Positions 41,828 to 53,691 of a stretch of 64,000 nt of DNA are shown here, one piece after another. The DNA is from Eudorina sp. 2006-703-Eu-15 (taxonomy: Eukaryota; Chlorophyta; Chlorophyceae; Chlamydomonadales; Volvocaceae). The notes below the pieces were generated by a model. It did not search any database, was not told the DNA's origin, and saw only the letters and a list, made by a program, of their open reading frames with translations. The stretch is taken from NCBI GenBank assembly GCA_003117195.1, contig BDSI01000046.1:186001-250000 (forward strand). The letters are read 5' to 3'. The translations under genes were made by a program, and so were the position numbers. Position 1 is the stretch's first letter. The number at the start of each line of letters is the position of its first letter.

Positions 41828-44800
41828 ATGCGCCTACGGCCTACCTGCTTGGGCGTGACACGCGGTGTGCGAGAAAGTAGATTACAGCCATGCTGGCACC
41901 GCTGGCGCCCGCAATCCGTCACGGTCCGGCGCGCGCTGGCGCAAGGCCCGGCGCGCGTTTTGTTGTTGCTTATTGGGCGGTACGCCCTGCGGGCCCCCAA
42001 CCCCGGACAGCAGGTCATCCTAAACCTCCGTGAGCCTGCCCTGCCAGCGTCAGAGCAATGTGGATGGCCCGCTAGGAAGCCGGGATAGCGCCCAGACGGC
42101 GACTGCCCTCGAGGGAGGAGCCCAGGACCGACCCCCTTCGGGCCCCTGGGTGCCACACCGGTGTGCGGTAAGCATGGGGCACTGCCGTACGGTCTTTGCA
42201 CTGCAGTACGGTCTGTGCACTGCCCCCGCGATGCTCCCAGGCGGCAGCCAGTACCCGGCAGGTGGACAGCGGACACCGCCTCTCCCGGGCCGCTTCGCAG
42301 TCGATCCACCCCCGCCCGCTTTGGTGGTGGTGCACCGACCGACGCAGCGCACCTGCAGCACGGCGGGGGCCCTCCGGCTGGGCGCGGCCCTGCTGCCGCC
42401 CCGGATCCGCAGCGGCCCTGCACCACCCCCCCGCGGCCGCCCGCCCATCACCACCACCACCACCGCCACCATCACCCCAGAGCTGCGCTGCGCGCACTCC
42501 CTTACAGCAGCCTGACGCCGCAGCAGCCCATCTGACCGATGACCCGTTGACCCCAGTGGGGCGCGGACCGGAGCGGTCAACCCTAAATCCCGAATCCGAG
42601 TATCCGACTGCCTGACTACGACAGTTCTTCTGACCACCGGACTCCGTCCCCGACAGAGCGCAGAACGGAGAACGCCACCTGCTGGCCGTGCCGGGCTGCC
42701 GGCGGGGAGCTCCCGCGGGGCTTATGTGTACGGCATGTACAGTCGGATGGTACGGCGCCACCGTTGCAAGCAAAGTACGGTGCGCTGCTGGCACTGAGGC
42801 ACTGAGCAGACCGGGCCCAGCGAAATGCCAATTTACCGCCCGGAATCACCGCTCCTACTATCGGGAGGGTTGAAGGGGCGTGTTGGGGGAGCGGGGAGGG
42901 GAGCGGACCAGCCAGCGGGTCCAGCCAACGGGCCCAGCCAACGGGCCCAACCAATTTACCGACCAATCCTCCAACGAACGAACCAACCAACCAAACTTGA
43001 CATGCCAAGTGGCCAACTGCCGCGTTGAGTGCCGCAGCGGTGCAATAAGGCCCCACTGGGCGCAGATCGGCCCGAAGGTCAGCGCCGACCCCGCCTCTTA
43101 AGAGGTTGCCTCCAGGAAAGAAGATGATCGTCAGTTCAGCTCCCGCGAGGGGGGCTGTGACGGGCTATACTAAGACACACAACACACACGTGCGCGCAGC
43201 GCAGCGCATGCGGACAATGAGTGTACGGCGAGTGTACATGAGAATTGTACGATGCGTGTACCATCGGACGCTGATTAATTAGAGTATAATTTGTTTATAG
43301 TATAATACTTGCGCGAGGGAAGGTATATGTCTGATTGATTGATGGGCAGTAAACTAATTCCTCGGCTCATGCTCATGGGGCTCTCTCTAGGGTTCATAAC
43401 CGCTTAATCGGTCTCCCGGTGAGCTTAAATAAGCTCGTCTCCAAGACCCCGACCGACCCCGACCAACCGACCCACCGACGCCATCGAAGTGCACTTGCTC
43501 TGCCACGACATATGCCGCCGTCCAGGGCGGTGTTTAGAAATGAAACCCGCCCGCCCGAACCCAGGGCGGTGTGTGTACCAGAGGTCTCGCCGCACTCTTG
43601 ACCTGACCCGGAGAGAGCAGCGGGGCCCCCCCAGGGAGGTGCCCACGAAGACGCAACAGCTCTCCACCCGCCAGCGTGTGTGTGGCCGGCAGCACGCTCC
43701 CCTCCGCCTCACTCCTCCTCCATCGCGCCCTCTTATCGCACCATCCACCTCGATTCGCGTCCAACCCCCAACCCCGTCGCCACCCACCGCCACCCGCGTC
43801 CCACCTCCAGCCACCTCCAGCCACCACCAGCCACCACCACCACCACCATCATCATCACCACCTCACTCCCCCTCCATCGCACCCTCTTATCGCACCCCCC
43901 ACCTATTCGTCGACGGGCTGGGTGTGTCTGGGCAGTTTCTTCTTAACCCTCCGCCTCGATTCGCATCCAGCCGGGACGTCGCCGCCCAACCCCACCTCCA
44001 CCCCACCTGCAGCCGCGGACACCGCTGCCGCCACGGTACTACCACCGCCACCGCCGCTCCTCCACCACCACCACCACCACCACCACCACACCGACTCGCC
44101 GACTCGCTGCCGTACCTATCGCCAGTCCGTACATAGTGTTCATTGTCTAAGACTATGAGTCACATGGACCACAACAACCCCTCTGCGGCAAAGTGATGTC
44201 CGTGAACTGGATTTTGAAAAGGATGTGCAATTCTGGCGGCAGCAGAAGGATACCCCCCACCCTCACCCTCACCCTCACCGTTCCCGCAGGTCCCCCGCCC
44301 CCGCCCCCGCCCCCGGCCCAGACGTGGGGATGGCCCTTCAGGAGGCGCTTCAACCTCCGCGCCCAAGGAAGCCCCTCGGGAGGGTTGGGCTGCCGGGCGC
44401 ATCATGGGCGGGACGCGAGTGCCGCGTGCGGCCGTGTGCCGGCATGTACGGCAATACACACGGTACCTCACACTGTACCACATCTCGTGCTGCGGCCTCT
44501 GCAGTGCACGTTTTGAGACACCATAAAAGATTCCACATTTGCGCTCCCTCTCTCTCACACACAGACACGTGTCTTGGGTCGGGCCCCGGGTACATAGTAT
44601 ACGGCATACGGGCAAGTGTTTGGCACTGCTGCGCCCATCGCATATCACGCACACCTGCCCTGCCTGCCTACGCCCACTCGTCCACCCACCCTACGCACCA
44701 CCCCCTCCAAACACACACAAACTCAATCCGGACACACCAGGAGTCTGACTCGTGCTGTGCGTGTGCACAGACTTAAGAGAAACGGTATGACGAGCATGCA

Positions 44801-47800
44801 TTTGGGTTAGTTGAAGTACGGTACGAAAAGTTAGGGGAAGTACGGCACCTGACGAGCTGTACGAACAATCAACACGCGACAGACGCTCCGCGGGCGCCCC
44901 TGAACCGCAAGCGGAGCGTATGGAAGTTCGGGGTTTGCCTCGCACCACACCACTCCTACCGGCGCACCTAGCGCTGTATGTCCTGCAAAAAGTACGGTTT
45001 TACGACAGTGTTATAAAAGCTTATCTTGTCCTCCCACCTGCGCCGCCCCAACCACCCTTCGGAATATGCCTGACCGGGGGAGGAGCAGGTGGAAGAGGGC
45101 GCTGCCTTAAAACCGCTCGTGGGCCAGGCAGGGGATTGGGGCAAATCCAACGCGGACTGAGCGCGGGCGAGGCGAAGCGACACACGGTACGGCAGGAAGC
45201 CGGCACACAGCCGCCTCCCCCCGCCAGAGCGCCCCACTACCTCCCACCCACATCCCCCTGCACCTGCCTCCTCTCCCCGTCTTCCACCTTCTGCTCTTCG
45301 GCCTACTGCTGCTGCTACTGCCATTTCTGCTACTGCCACTGCTACCGATGCTACTGCCACTTACTGCCACTGCTGCTACTGCGGTTGGCCATCTCCCCAA
45401 CCAAGGGCATTACCACCCGCCCGGTATAACTTCGTGAATCATCATATCAGCAGTCGCGCATGGAGATGCGACTGCAATGCAGCTGACGTCGAAGCGCCAG
45501 CTCGGCACCTGGTACGACAAAGAGTGACGTGGGATGGGAGCGCGGCCACCAGCACCCACACATGCGCATGCCCGCCCTCGCCACCAAACCGACAACTTTA
45601 AGATAGAATAACGAACCAACCAATTAAGCAACCAACCAACGTACTTACTTGACCGACCAACAACAAACAGGCTCTATCGACAACCACCCACCAACAACAA
45701 CGCCTTCGCCGACGGCAGAACCGCCCTCGGCCCGCTCGCACGCCTGCCAATTTTTTAGAAAGGGTTCACATCATCATCATCAAAGCTGTATTTGAATTTT
45801 GCAAGCCTCGCACCCTGAATTCTCAACCCTCCGGCAGCCGGACCGCAATCACCGGACTGTCAACTATTCAGAAGGTCGCGTAGGGAAGAGCCACCGGCAG
45901 CCCTACCCTGTTGCTGTCGCCGGTTGTTCCCAAAGGGGAACCCCGGCAACAACGAAGGATTCACCGACCGCAGCGTAGTACATATAACTCCAATGCACAC
46001 CAAGGCACACGACCAAAACGGTAACCGCCCACCAGCGCACCCGCGCCCGTTGACCCCCTCCTGGATTGGGGTTTTTCTTTGTTACATCGCCCTACCACAC
46101 ACACGCACGGCTGCTTGCGCCCGCATAAGAAGCTACGATCAGCGTTCCCGCGCTCCGCGTCTTGATCGCGCGCTGTGTCGTACGTGTTGTACGGCACCGC
46201 GTGCATGAACGTGCATTTGAAAGACAGACATTTTCGCCTGGGGCAGGATGAGGAGACCTGCCGGTCGCCCGGCCGACTCTCGTCAACGGACAACGGTCAA
46301 CGGACATCCAACGGGGTCCAACGAACCCCCGGGGGGCCGACAGATGGGTTTGGGTGCGGGGGGAAGTGCTACCACGCCGGGGCGGCTGTCCCAGTCCGAT
46401 GTCCGATGGATGGCCCATCCCGGGGTGGGGTGGGGCACCCTTGCACTCACATACACACACGCGCGCGCACACGGCCCGCCTTGCTGCACGCACACACACA
46501 CACACACACACATACATACGCACACACTCCTGTTCTTCCCGTCCTCAGAAACACACGCACTCCTGTTCTGCCTGTCTAAGAAACACAGCTGTCGCCGGTC
46601 CTGTGTAATACGGGGATCGGTCGGGCGCCCGGTTGGTTGAGAGCGAGGGGAGGCCCCTTACGCCCCTCTCCCCCGTATCCGGGGGAGAATGCTTCGGCGG
46701 TCTTTCCGTTAGGGCTGGGTTTGCAGCCCTTGGCCAGTGCCAGGCCCGGTCAGATGTGTAACGATACACACACATACACACACACACACACATACACACG
46801 CGATTCTATCACACAGCCCCACCGACGCCCTCTCTTCCGGCAGACGCCTTCCTCCCCGCTGCAGACATAAGACATCCGGTGTGCTCATGCAGCGGAATTT
46901 TTTTAACCTTTCCAGGACAGTAAAACTCCGATGCGCGCTTGCCGGCAGGCTGCGCAGAACGGTCCAGGCAGGCAGCCACACGACCACACAAGTAATACGT
47001 ACGGCACCGTGTACCGTGCGGTACGATACGGTACGGTATGGACAGGTAATCACCCGGGGAAGCGGTACGGAGCGGCGCGGACAAGATGCACCGCCGGAAT
47101 GCCCGGGGCGACTGTCGGCGGCCGCATCCGGAAAACCAGCCCCCGTCGGGAAACCGAAACCACTGACCCGGGGGGCTGCCTACGAATCCCTTTCCGCGAG
47201 CTCCCCCATCGCCTCACGGCGTCTCAAACCCTAGGGCGCCACAACCCGCCACACGCCCTCCACACGCCCACGCCTACACCCCTACACCCGGACAGGAATC
47301 CTAGGCCCCCAGGCGGGCAGCAATAGCGCCGCCGGCGAGTGGGCGGTCCCCCGGGTGCTGACTGCCGAGGCGGAGGCGGCGCGACGCGGACGGCGGCGTT
47401 CCGTGCATCCTGCTGGCGCAGCCCCCTCTGTCGGCCGCTAGAATGGCCGCTTGGGGCCATGAGGCGAAGGGGACGGGGCAGGATGACACGGCGGCCTCAA
47501 AACACAAGGGTGACACGCACTCCTTGTCACGGTGTGTGTGTGTGTGTGCGCGCGTGTGTGGGAGTGCTGTTGTTGTGTTCGCCACCCAGCGGGCCCCACG
47601 AAGACCCGAAGACCCCCCCCGGGGCCAGGGGAGGGGACCAACCCCTGCCCGCCCGACCCACACGCGCCCTACACCGCCCCTGCGCCCTGCCCGTCGGCCG
47701 TCGCCCGCGTCCTCCATGGTCCCTGCCTGCCTCCCCACATCGCTCACGACCTGGCACGCAAACCAACCCCCATGAATCAATGTATGCACCATCGAAAACG

Positions 47801-50157
47801 TCACCACCACCATCACCACCACCATCATCAGCAGCAGCAGCAGCGGCAGCAACAACATCGTAGGCAAGCTGCTCCTGTCCTTGTGGAGGCAAGCTGCCAC
47901 TGTCCTCGTAAGCTGCACTGGGGCGCTCCCCCTACGCGGGCGAGACCGCAGCCCCCTCCCTGGCGTCCACACAGCAGGCGCTCCTCGCCCCCTCGTTCAG
48001 GCCCCACCCTTACCACTGATCCCGCGCTGCACAGCACCGAACCGCGCCTCCCTCCCCATCACGACACGACACGACAGGACCCCCACGGGGGGGAGGCGCG
48101 GCACCGCAGGGTAGATGCTTGACAGGTGCTGGCACACCACCGCAGGGTAGATGCACCAGGTGCTGGCACACCACCGCAGGGTAGATGCTTGACAGGTGCT
48201 GGCACACCACCGCAGGGTAGATGCGCCAGGTGCTGGCACACCACCGCAGGGTAGATGCTTGACAGGTGCTGGCACACCACCGCAGGGTAGATGCGCCAGG
48301 TGCTGGCACACCACCGCAGGGTAGATGCGCCAGGTGCTGGCACACCACCGCAGGGTAGATGCTTGACAGGTGCTGGCACACCACCGCAGGGTAGATGCAC
48401 CAGGTGCTGGCACACCACCGCAGGGTAGATGCGCCAGGTGCTGGCACACCACCGCAGGGTAGATGCGCCAGGTGCTGGCACACCACCGCAGGGTAGATGC
48501 GCCAGGTGCTGGCGCACCGGCCCCGCCGCTGTGTTTTTGACGCAGCGCGGTACCTAGGACGGAGCGGGCAAAATGGGTGTGGGAGCGGACCTGTACCGCG
48601 GAGTTCTGCCGTACACCAGGAGCAGGGCCGCAAAAACCCCAATCGTCACGGACGTTGGCCTCAAAAGCACCTCGACATGGGAATCTTGGGACAGCCAGCA
48701 CCCTCTCCTCCCCTACCCCTAACCCTAACCCTACAGTGGCGGTTTCGGAGACCGAGCACCGCAGGGCGCGTGCCAGGATCCAGGACCCAGGATCCAGGAC
48801 GCGGACCCGGACGCGGCTGCACCTCCCCGCACGGCGTGCACGGCGTGTGTGTGTATGTGCGGATCCGAGGTGGGCCCGACACGCACCCCCCTGCGCCGCC
48901 CCGCGCATCCTCCTGCATCCCACGCAATGCAAGCCGTCTTATTCTTCGCACCTCCCTCCCCTACGTATGTACGGCAGTCCGTCGCCCCCCGCAGGAATGT
49001 CACCCGCAGCAGCTGCTTGCTATGGTACACGCGCGCACGGCGAAGGAAAAACACGGAGCAATACCGAGCAGCTGCCTCCCTCCCCGCACCGCCTCCGCGT
49101 CCAACTTCCGCCCCGGGCCCCGGCCCGCACACTCGGGGACAGTTGTGTTCAATGAGAAACCCACCCACTTGGGGACGGTTGTGGGTGTGTGGATGTGTGT
49201 GTGGGTTTGTGGGTTTGTGAGTTTGTGGATTTGTGGGTGTGTGGATTTTTGGGAAGAAGTGTTTGTGTGGGGGGGATGTGCGGCGGTGCGCCCCCGCCCC
49301 GCAACGTCTTCTAAGTGCCGGCGGGGGGGGGGCCGCCCCGCAGCTCCCTCCCTCCTCGAAGCTCTTCCTTCCACCTCCTTCCGCACCGTGCCAAAGAATA
49401 TCTCCGGCGCCGCTCGGACGCCAACCCTCCCACCCTCCCTCCCTGCCTGCCTCCATCTGTTCATCCGCCCTTGACGCCCTGCCTCCCCAGCCAACACCCT
49501 CTCAGCTGCGGGTCTGTGCCGCTTCGTCAGCGGGTCCAGACGTATGAGCAGTACGTCAGTTCGTTAGTTCGTTAGTTGATGATAAGTAGAGGTTGTGAGA
49601 AGATGGCAGGCGGGCGGCCGTGTTGGCCGCGCCTTGCACTCGCGGCGCCGTACTACGAAAAACCGCCCGCCCTTCCGTACCCCTGCGGATGTCAGCCCGC
49701 GGGCGAGCTCCGCGGGCGTCGTCGCGATTCGGGCGGCGGCGACACGAGGTATTCGACTCTCGTGGTGCCGCCTCCTCCTCCCACCCTCCACCTCCTCCCC
49801 CTCCTCCTCCTCCTCCCTCTCCTCCGCCTCCTCACGGCAAAGGAAGCATTCGGACTCCCTGGAGGGCCCAAAGTGTAGCCCTTGTACGAAAGTACGAACG
49901 TACGAGCACTGGATCCACCTCCCCACACCATCATCAACACCAACAACAACACCCTCAACACCAAACATGCACCGGTAGACAGTCCCGCACAACGGAGGGA
50001 AACCATCCAGGCCGGGCTTCCATAGCGCGGGCTAGGGCGCCCGGGCCCTGCCCTTCCGGATCTCCGGGGAGCGCTCGAAGAAGGCCTTTGCATCGGCTCA
50101 CATCGGCTTACATCGGCCGCATCGGCCCGTCGCCGACGCGGCCGCGGCCGCGGCCAT
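40567..50157. other. Long intergenic region, repeat-rich, no firm gene
   Basis: 9.6 kb with no gene I can support. The longest non-repetitive open frame is on the minus strand at 41525-40929 (about 199 aa, ends FVEFNKKMNF), with protein-like stretches such as WLCIRGCDLDDAFKVVHW but no recognised domain and no clear start. Pyrimidine-rich and (CCA)n tracts dominate 43690-44100, with (CA)n at 46450-46520 and 46765-46800. A minisatellite occupies 48102-48517. Three CCCTAA-type telomere-like units occur at 48714-48732. TTTGTGGG-type repeats lie at 49200-49245. The 3' flank of the kinase gene is at the right end. Confidence 0.5.
48102..48517. repeat. 34/36-bp minisatellite, 12 units of three types
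   Basis: Twelve units beginning CACCGCAGGGTAGATGC and ending GGTGCTGGCACAC. Four are 36 bp with TTGACA in the middle (type A); eight are 34 bp with ACCA (type B, two copies) or GCCA (type C, six copies). Order along plus: A B A C A C C A B C C C. Lengths sum exactly to 416 bp. There are no unique spacers, so it is not a CRISPR-like array. Confidence 0.97.
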
Positions 50158-53100
50158 TCAGGCCCTGGCTTCCGCCTCCGCCGCCTCCGCCGCCTCCGCC
50201 GCCGCCACCTCCTCCTCCCTCACCTCGTCGAACCAGGGATGCTGCAGGGCCTGGGAGGCGCTCAGGCGGCGGCGGGGGTCGTAGACCAGCAGCCGCGAGA
50301 GCAAGTCGGCACCCGCCGGGTCGTGGGCCAGACGCGGCAGCAGCTGCGGGGGGAGGTGGGTGCATCATGGGTGGGTGGGTGGATGGATGTGGGGCGGGGT
50401 GCGGTGGGGTGACGTGGGCGGTTCAGGAAAAGCAGCATATCCAGACCCCATCCCATCCCGGCCATACCCCCGCCCAACCCCGCCCAAACCCAACCCCCAA
50501 CCTCCGCCCCAACCTCCGCCCAAACCCCCGCCCCAACCCCGCACCGCCCCAACCCAGCCCACGCACCGCTTGCAGCGGCTGCGGCGGCCACTTCGGGAAC
50601 TCCTGATTGAAGTTGGTGCAGCCCGGCAGGTCCGCCCACTGGTCGGGGGTGGGGGTGCCCAGCTTCCGGAACATGTCGAACAGCAGCCCGATCTCGCAGC
50701 CCGACACGAACAGCGGGCAGCGGCCCAGCAGCTCCGCCAGCACGCAGCCGGCGGACCAGACATCCACGGAGGGGCCGTACTGCCGGCAGCCGAGTAGCAG
50801 CTCGGGGGCGCGGTAGAAGAGGGTGACGACCTGGCGGGGCGGGGCGGGGCGGGGCGGGGCGGGGCGGGGCGGGGGGAGCGGGGATGAAAGGGCAGCGGAG
50901 AGTCGGGTGAGAGCAGAGCGGCGGAAAGGGGCGGAGGTGGACACGCACACACACACACGCACACGCACGCACACACACACGTCGTTCCGAGTCCCCGAGT
51001 CGCGGCCAATGACATCGTACAGGTTCCGAGTCCGTGGACACTGCCGTACGGTCCCGCCCCAGACACAGCCCCCCTGCCCCCCCTTCCTCACCCAGTCCGT
51101 GTACGCGCCGCCGTCCTGTCCGTTGCAGGGCAGGTACCCCCGGGCCAGACCGAAGTCCGCGATCTTGACCACCACCCGATCGATGACGTCACCGCCGCCG
51201 CCGCCGCCGCCGCCGGCCATGCCCGCCGCCGCCACCACACTGGCGGGATAGCCCCGGGCGGCCGCCGCCGCCGCCGCCGCCATGTTGATGGGGCCCGCGC
51301 CCGGCGCCCTGCCCAGCAGCACGTTCTGCGGTTTCAGGTCGCGGTGCATGATGCTGCGGCCGTGCGCGTGTCTGAGCCCGGTGAGCACTTGGAACATGAC
51401 GGACTGTCGGAGGCGGAGAGGGACCCCAGGAGGGGGAGGGGGGAACACGGGGTGTCAGCGCGCGGCGGGATAACCAACTGTGTGGCTTTCGCGGTTTCGC
51501 AAATCGTTGAGGTGGTCGGGCGAGATGGCGGGGGGAAGGCAGGGTTGCGGCACGACATCATCATAGAGTTCAACACCATCATAAATACACAGGACAATAA
51601 AGTAGTATTCATCGTCGCTGACGGCTGTCCCCCAATATCCGCCCCCCCTGCATCCTGGATTCAAGCGCGCTGCGCGTCGTTGCGGGAGGTGTTCCTGACG
51701 CAGCCGTTTTCGTTGGTGCCCCACCCCACCCCACCCCACCCCACCCCACCCCACCCCACCCCACCCCACCCCACCCCACCCCACCCCACCCCACCCCACC
51801 CCACCTTGATGGTCCTCAGCGGCAGGTCCGGCCGGGTGTGTAGGAAGGAGTAGAGGTCCGTCTCTAGAAGCTCCAGAACCAGGTAACAGTACTTTGAGGG
51901 CGTGGAGGCGATGACGTCACGCAGCCTGCCCAGGGGTCGGGGCACGGCCGTACCGCGCGGCCGGGCGGATAGCATGGGGGGGAGGGGGAAGGGAGGGGGC
52001 GGTTGGGCTTTAACGTTGGGCAGTACGGGGTTTCCTGGGGGCGGATGTACGGCAGTGAGGCCCCGCCGCCGGGACCCCATACACACTGCAAGCTCCTCCA
52101 CTCGAGACCGAGGTGGGATGGGTACCGCTGGTACGGCAGCAGTTCATTATTTTATATTTTGAACGGCAGCAATTTACCATGATTCGCCATCCGCCCTTTT
52201 TCGCAACCCGTTACGAGGTTTCCTCCGCCCCGCTTCACCTTTCCCCACACCCACACCGACACCCACACCCTCACCCACACACACCCAGCCCAGCCCCACC
52301 TGATGATGTTGGGGTGGTCCAGCTCCTGCAGTGCGCTGATCTCTCGGAGGGTGGCGTCGCACAGCCCCTGCTCACCCATCCGGACCTGCTTGATGGCTGC
52401 AGGCGGGAGGGGCACGGGACAGGTTGGGGGGGCGGGCAGGCAACCGCAACAACAACAACAGATACAATGCCAAGAACAACGACAACGACAAAATCGACGG
52501 CGGAACTGGCGCATCTGGTCCATCTGGTCAGTACGGCAGTCGCGCGGCAAGAACATCAAGTACATCACCCGACATCATCTGCACCCACAAGGTCCTGACG
52601 ACGTGCTATCCGGCGGTGGGTGTGGCGTGTGTGGGGCTGTGCGGAGTGCGGTCACCGCTCACCCAGCAGCTCGCGTGTCTCCCGGTTCATGACTTTGTGG
52701 ACGGAGCCGTATGCGCCGTTGCCGATGGGCCCGAGCTTGATGAATTGGTACTTTTGGAGGGCGGCCTGGAGCCCCTTGACGTCAACGATTTTTGTGAAGC
52801 CACGCCCGCCGCACCAGCCGAATTTTGCAAGCAGCATCTGAAGTTCCTGGGGATACGAACGGTGTCATGGCGTAGCATGGCAGAATTTGCAAACGATGGA
52901 AACGGAAGACGAAATCGGGTGTGCGCTTCTGTAGATGCCGGCAGGCATCCTTATCAACCGAAATCGGTGGCACGTGGTGCGCCGTTAGAAGACGGAAAGT
53001 CCAGATGCCGATTCAAATTCATTGCGCATCCCGCAGGAAACGCCAATGGAAATGTCGTGTGTTATAATCAGGGATATAAGGTGGCATCCCGGAAGCGGCA

Positions 53101-53691
53101 ACCGGCAAACCGGCGGCCATAGCGCAAAGCGGTGTGCGTCATTCAGCATGCGCCACAAATGCCAGCTCAGAACGAGTGCGATGCATCGCAAACATTCGGG
53201 AGTATTTCGACAAAAATGTTTACGTGGTGGAATAGTTTTCTGCAGGCTCTCGCGACGGACCTGGAGGCCAACGTAGGATGTGCAAGGATAAGCTGCGTAC
53301 CCACCGTATCTTCAGGGTCCAATTTTTGCATCAGCGGCCCAAGCACTTCGTTGGCATATGCTGCATCTGCGGTAAATGCTCTGCTCTGTCGGAGCGCCGA
53401 AACGAGCGAGGCGATGGGTGGCGCACATGGCGCAGCCATTGCTGATCGTTGAGCTCCTCCTACATCGTCTCGGGCGTCTCCAATACGGAAAACATGAGGC
53501 GCCGGTGGCATAAGCACCTGCTTGCAATGTCCCGGCTGCGCCTGCGTAGCCACTGTGCTTGAAGTTGCACAATAAGGCTCAATACTTCCTTGGAGAAACT
53601 GTTGCACAAGCGCGCCTTTATGGCACAGAGCAGAGCGTTTGATCAGACCTCCGTGGGTTAAAGTGTATAACCTCGAAATATCTTGAATAGC
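50158..53691 (-). CDS. CDK-family Ser/Thr kinase with N-terminal extension
   Basis: Minus-strand exons: 53691-53305 (N-terminal, less certain), 52846-52663, 52396-52300, 51925-51805, 51403-51092, 50830-50567, 50343-50158; stop TGA. They give at least 516 aa, with phases agreeing. Kinase landmarks: glycine loop IGNGAYGSV (170-178), AIK lysine (193), cyclin-binding helix LCDATLRE where PSTAIRE would be, HRDLKPQN (283-290), DFG (346-348), [15 protein letters not shown] with the likely activating Thr at 365, DVWSAGC, and a C-lobe ending ALQHPWFDE followed by a Glu/Ala tail. The intact K/D/D set predicts an active enzyme. About 40 extra Ala/Gly residues (AAAAAAAA, GGGGGGGG) lie between the catalytic loop and DFG. 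If translation begins at the ATG at 52837, the protein is 384 aa. The upstream exon ([15 protein letters not shown] to [10 protein letters not shown]) is joined by a good donor and matching phase but has no ATG, so more 5' exons would be needed. The cyclin partner cannot be inferred from sequence. Confidence 0.88.
50836..50875. repeat. (GGGGC)n at kinase splice acceptor
   Basis: About seven GGGGC units. On the gene's strand they read GCCCC and form the tract directly before the AG acceptor of the exon starting at 50830. Four or more G-runs on plus could form a G-quadruplex. Confidence 0.9.
51721..51805. repeat. (CCCCA)n at kinase splice donor
   Basis: About 17 perfect pentanucleotide units. 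On the gene's strand this is (GTGGG)n and starts exactly at the exon end (ATCAAG|GTGGGGTGGGG), so the donor site itself is the first repeat unit. Confidence 0.95.

Noticed and set aside
48102..48517. CRISPR-like regular repeat array
   Set aside because: Units are head-to-tail without unique spacers and the genome is eukaryotic; it is a minisatellite.
48714..48732. CCCTAA telomere-like units
   Set aside because: About three units only, flanked by unrelated sequence; at most a degenerate interstitial motif.
48010..48932. Minus-strand ORFs with CQHLAHLPCGG-type repeats
   Set aside because: Produced by the 34/36-bp minisatellite; unit lengths are not multiples of three, so no constant peptide repeat is encoded.
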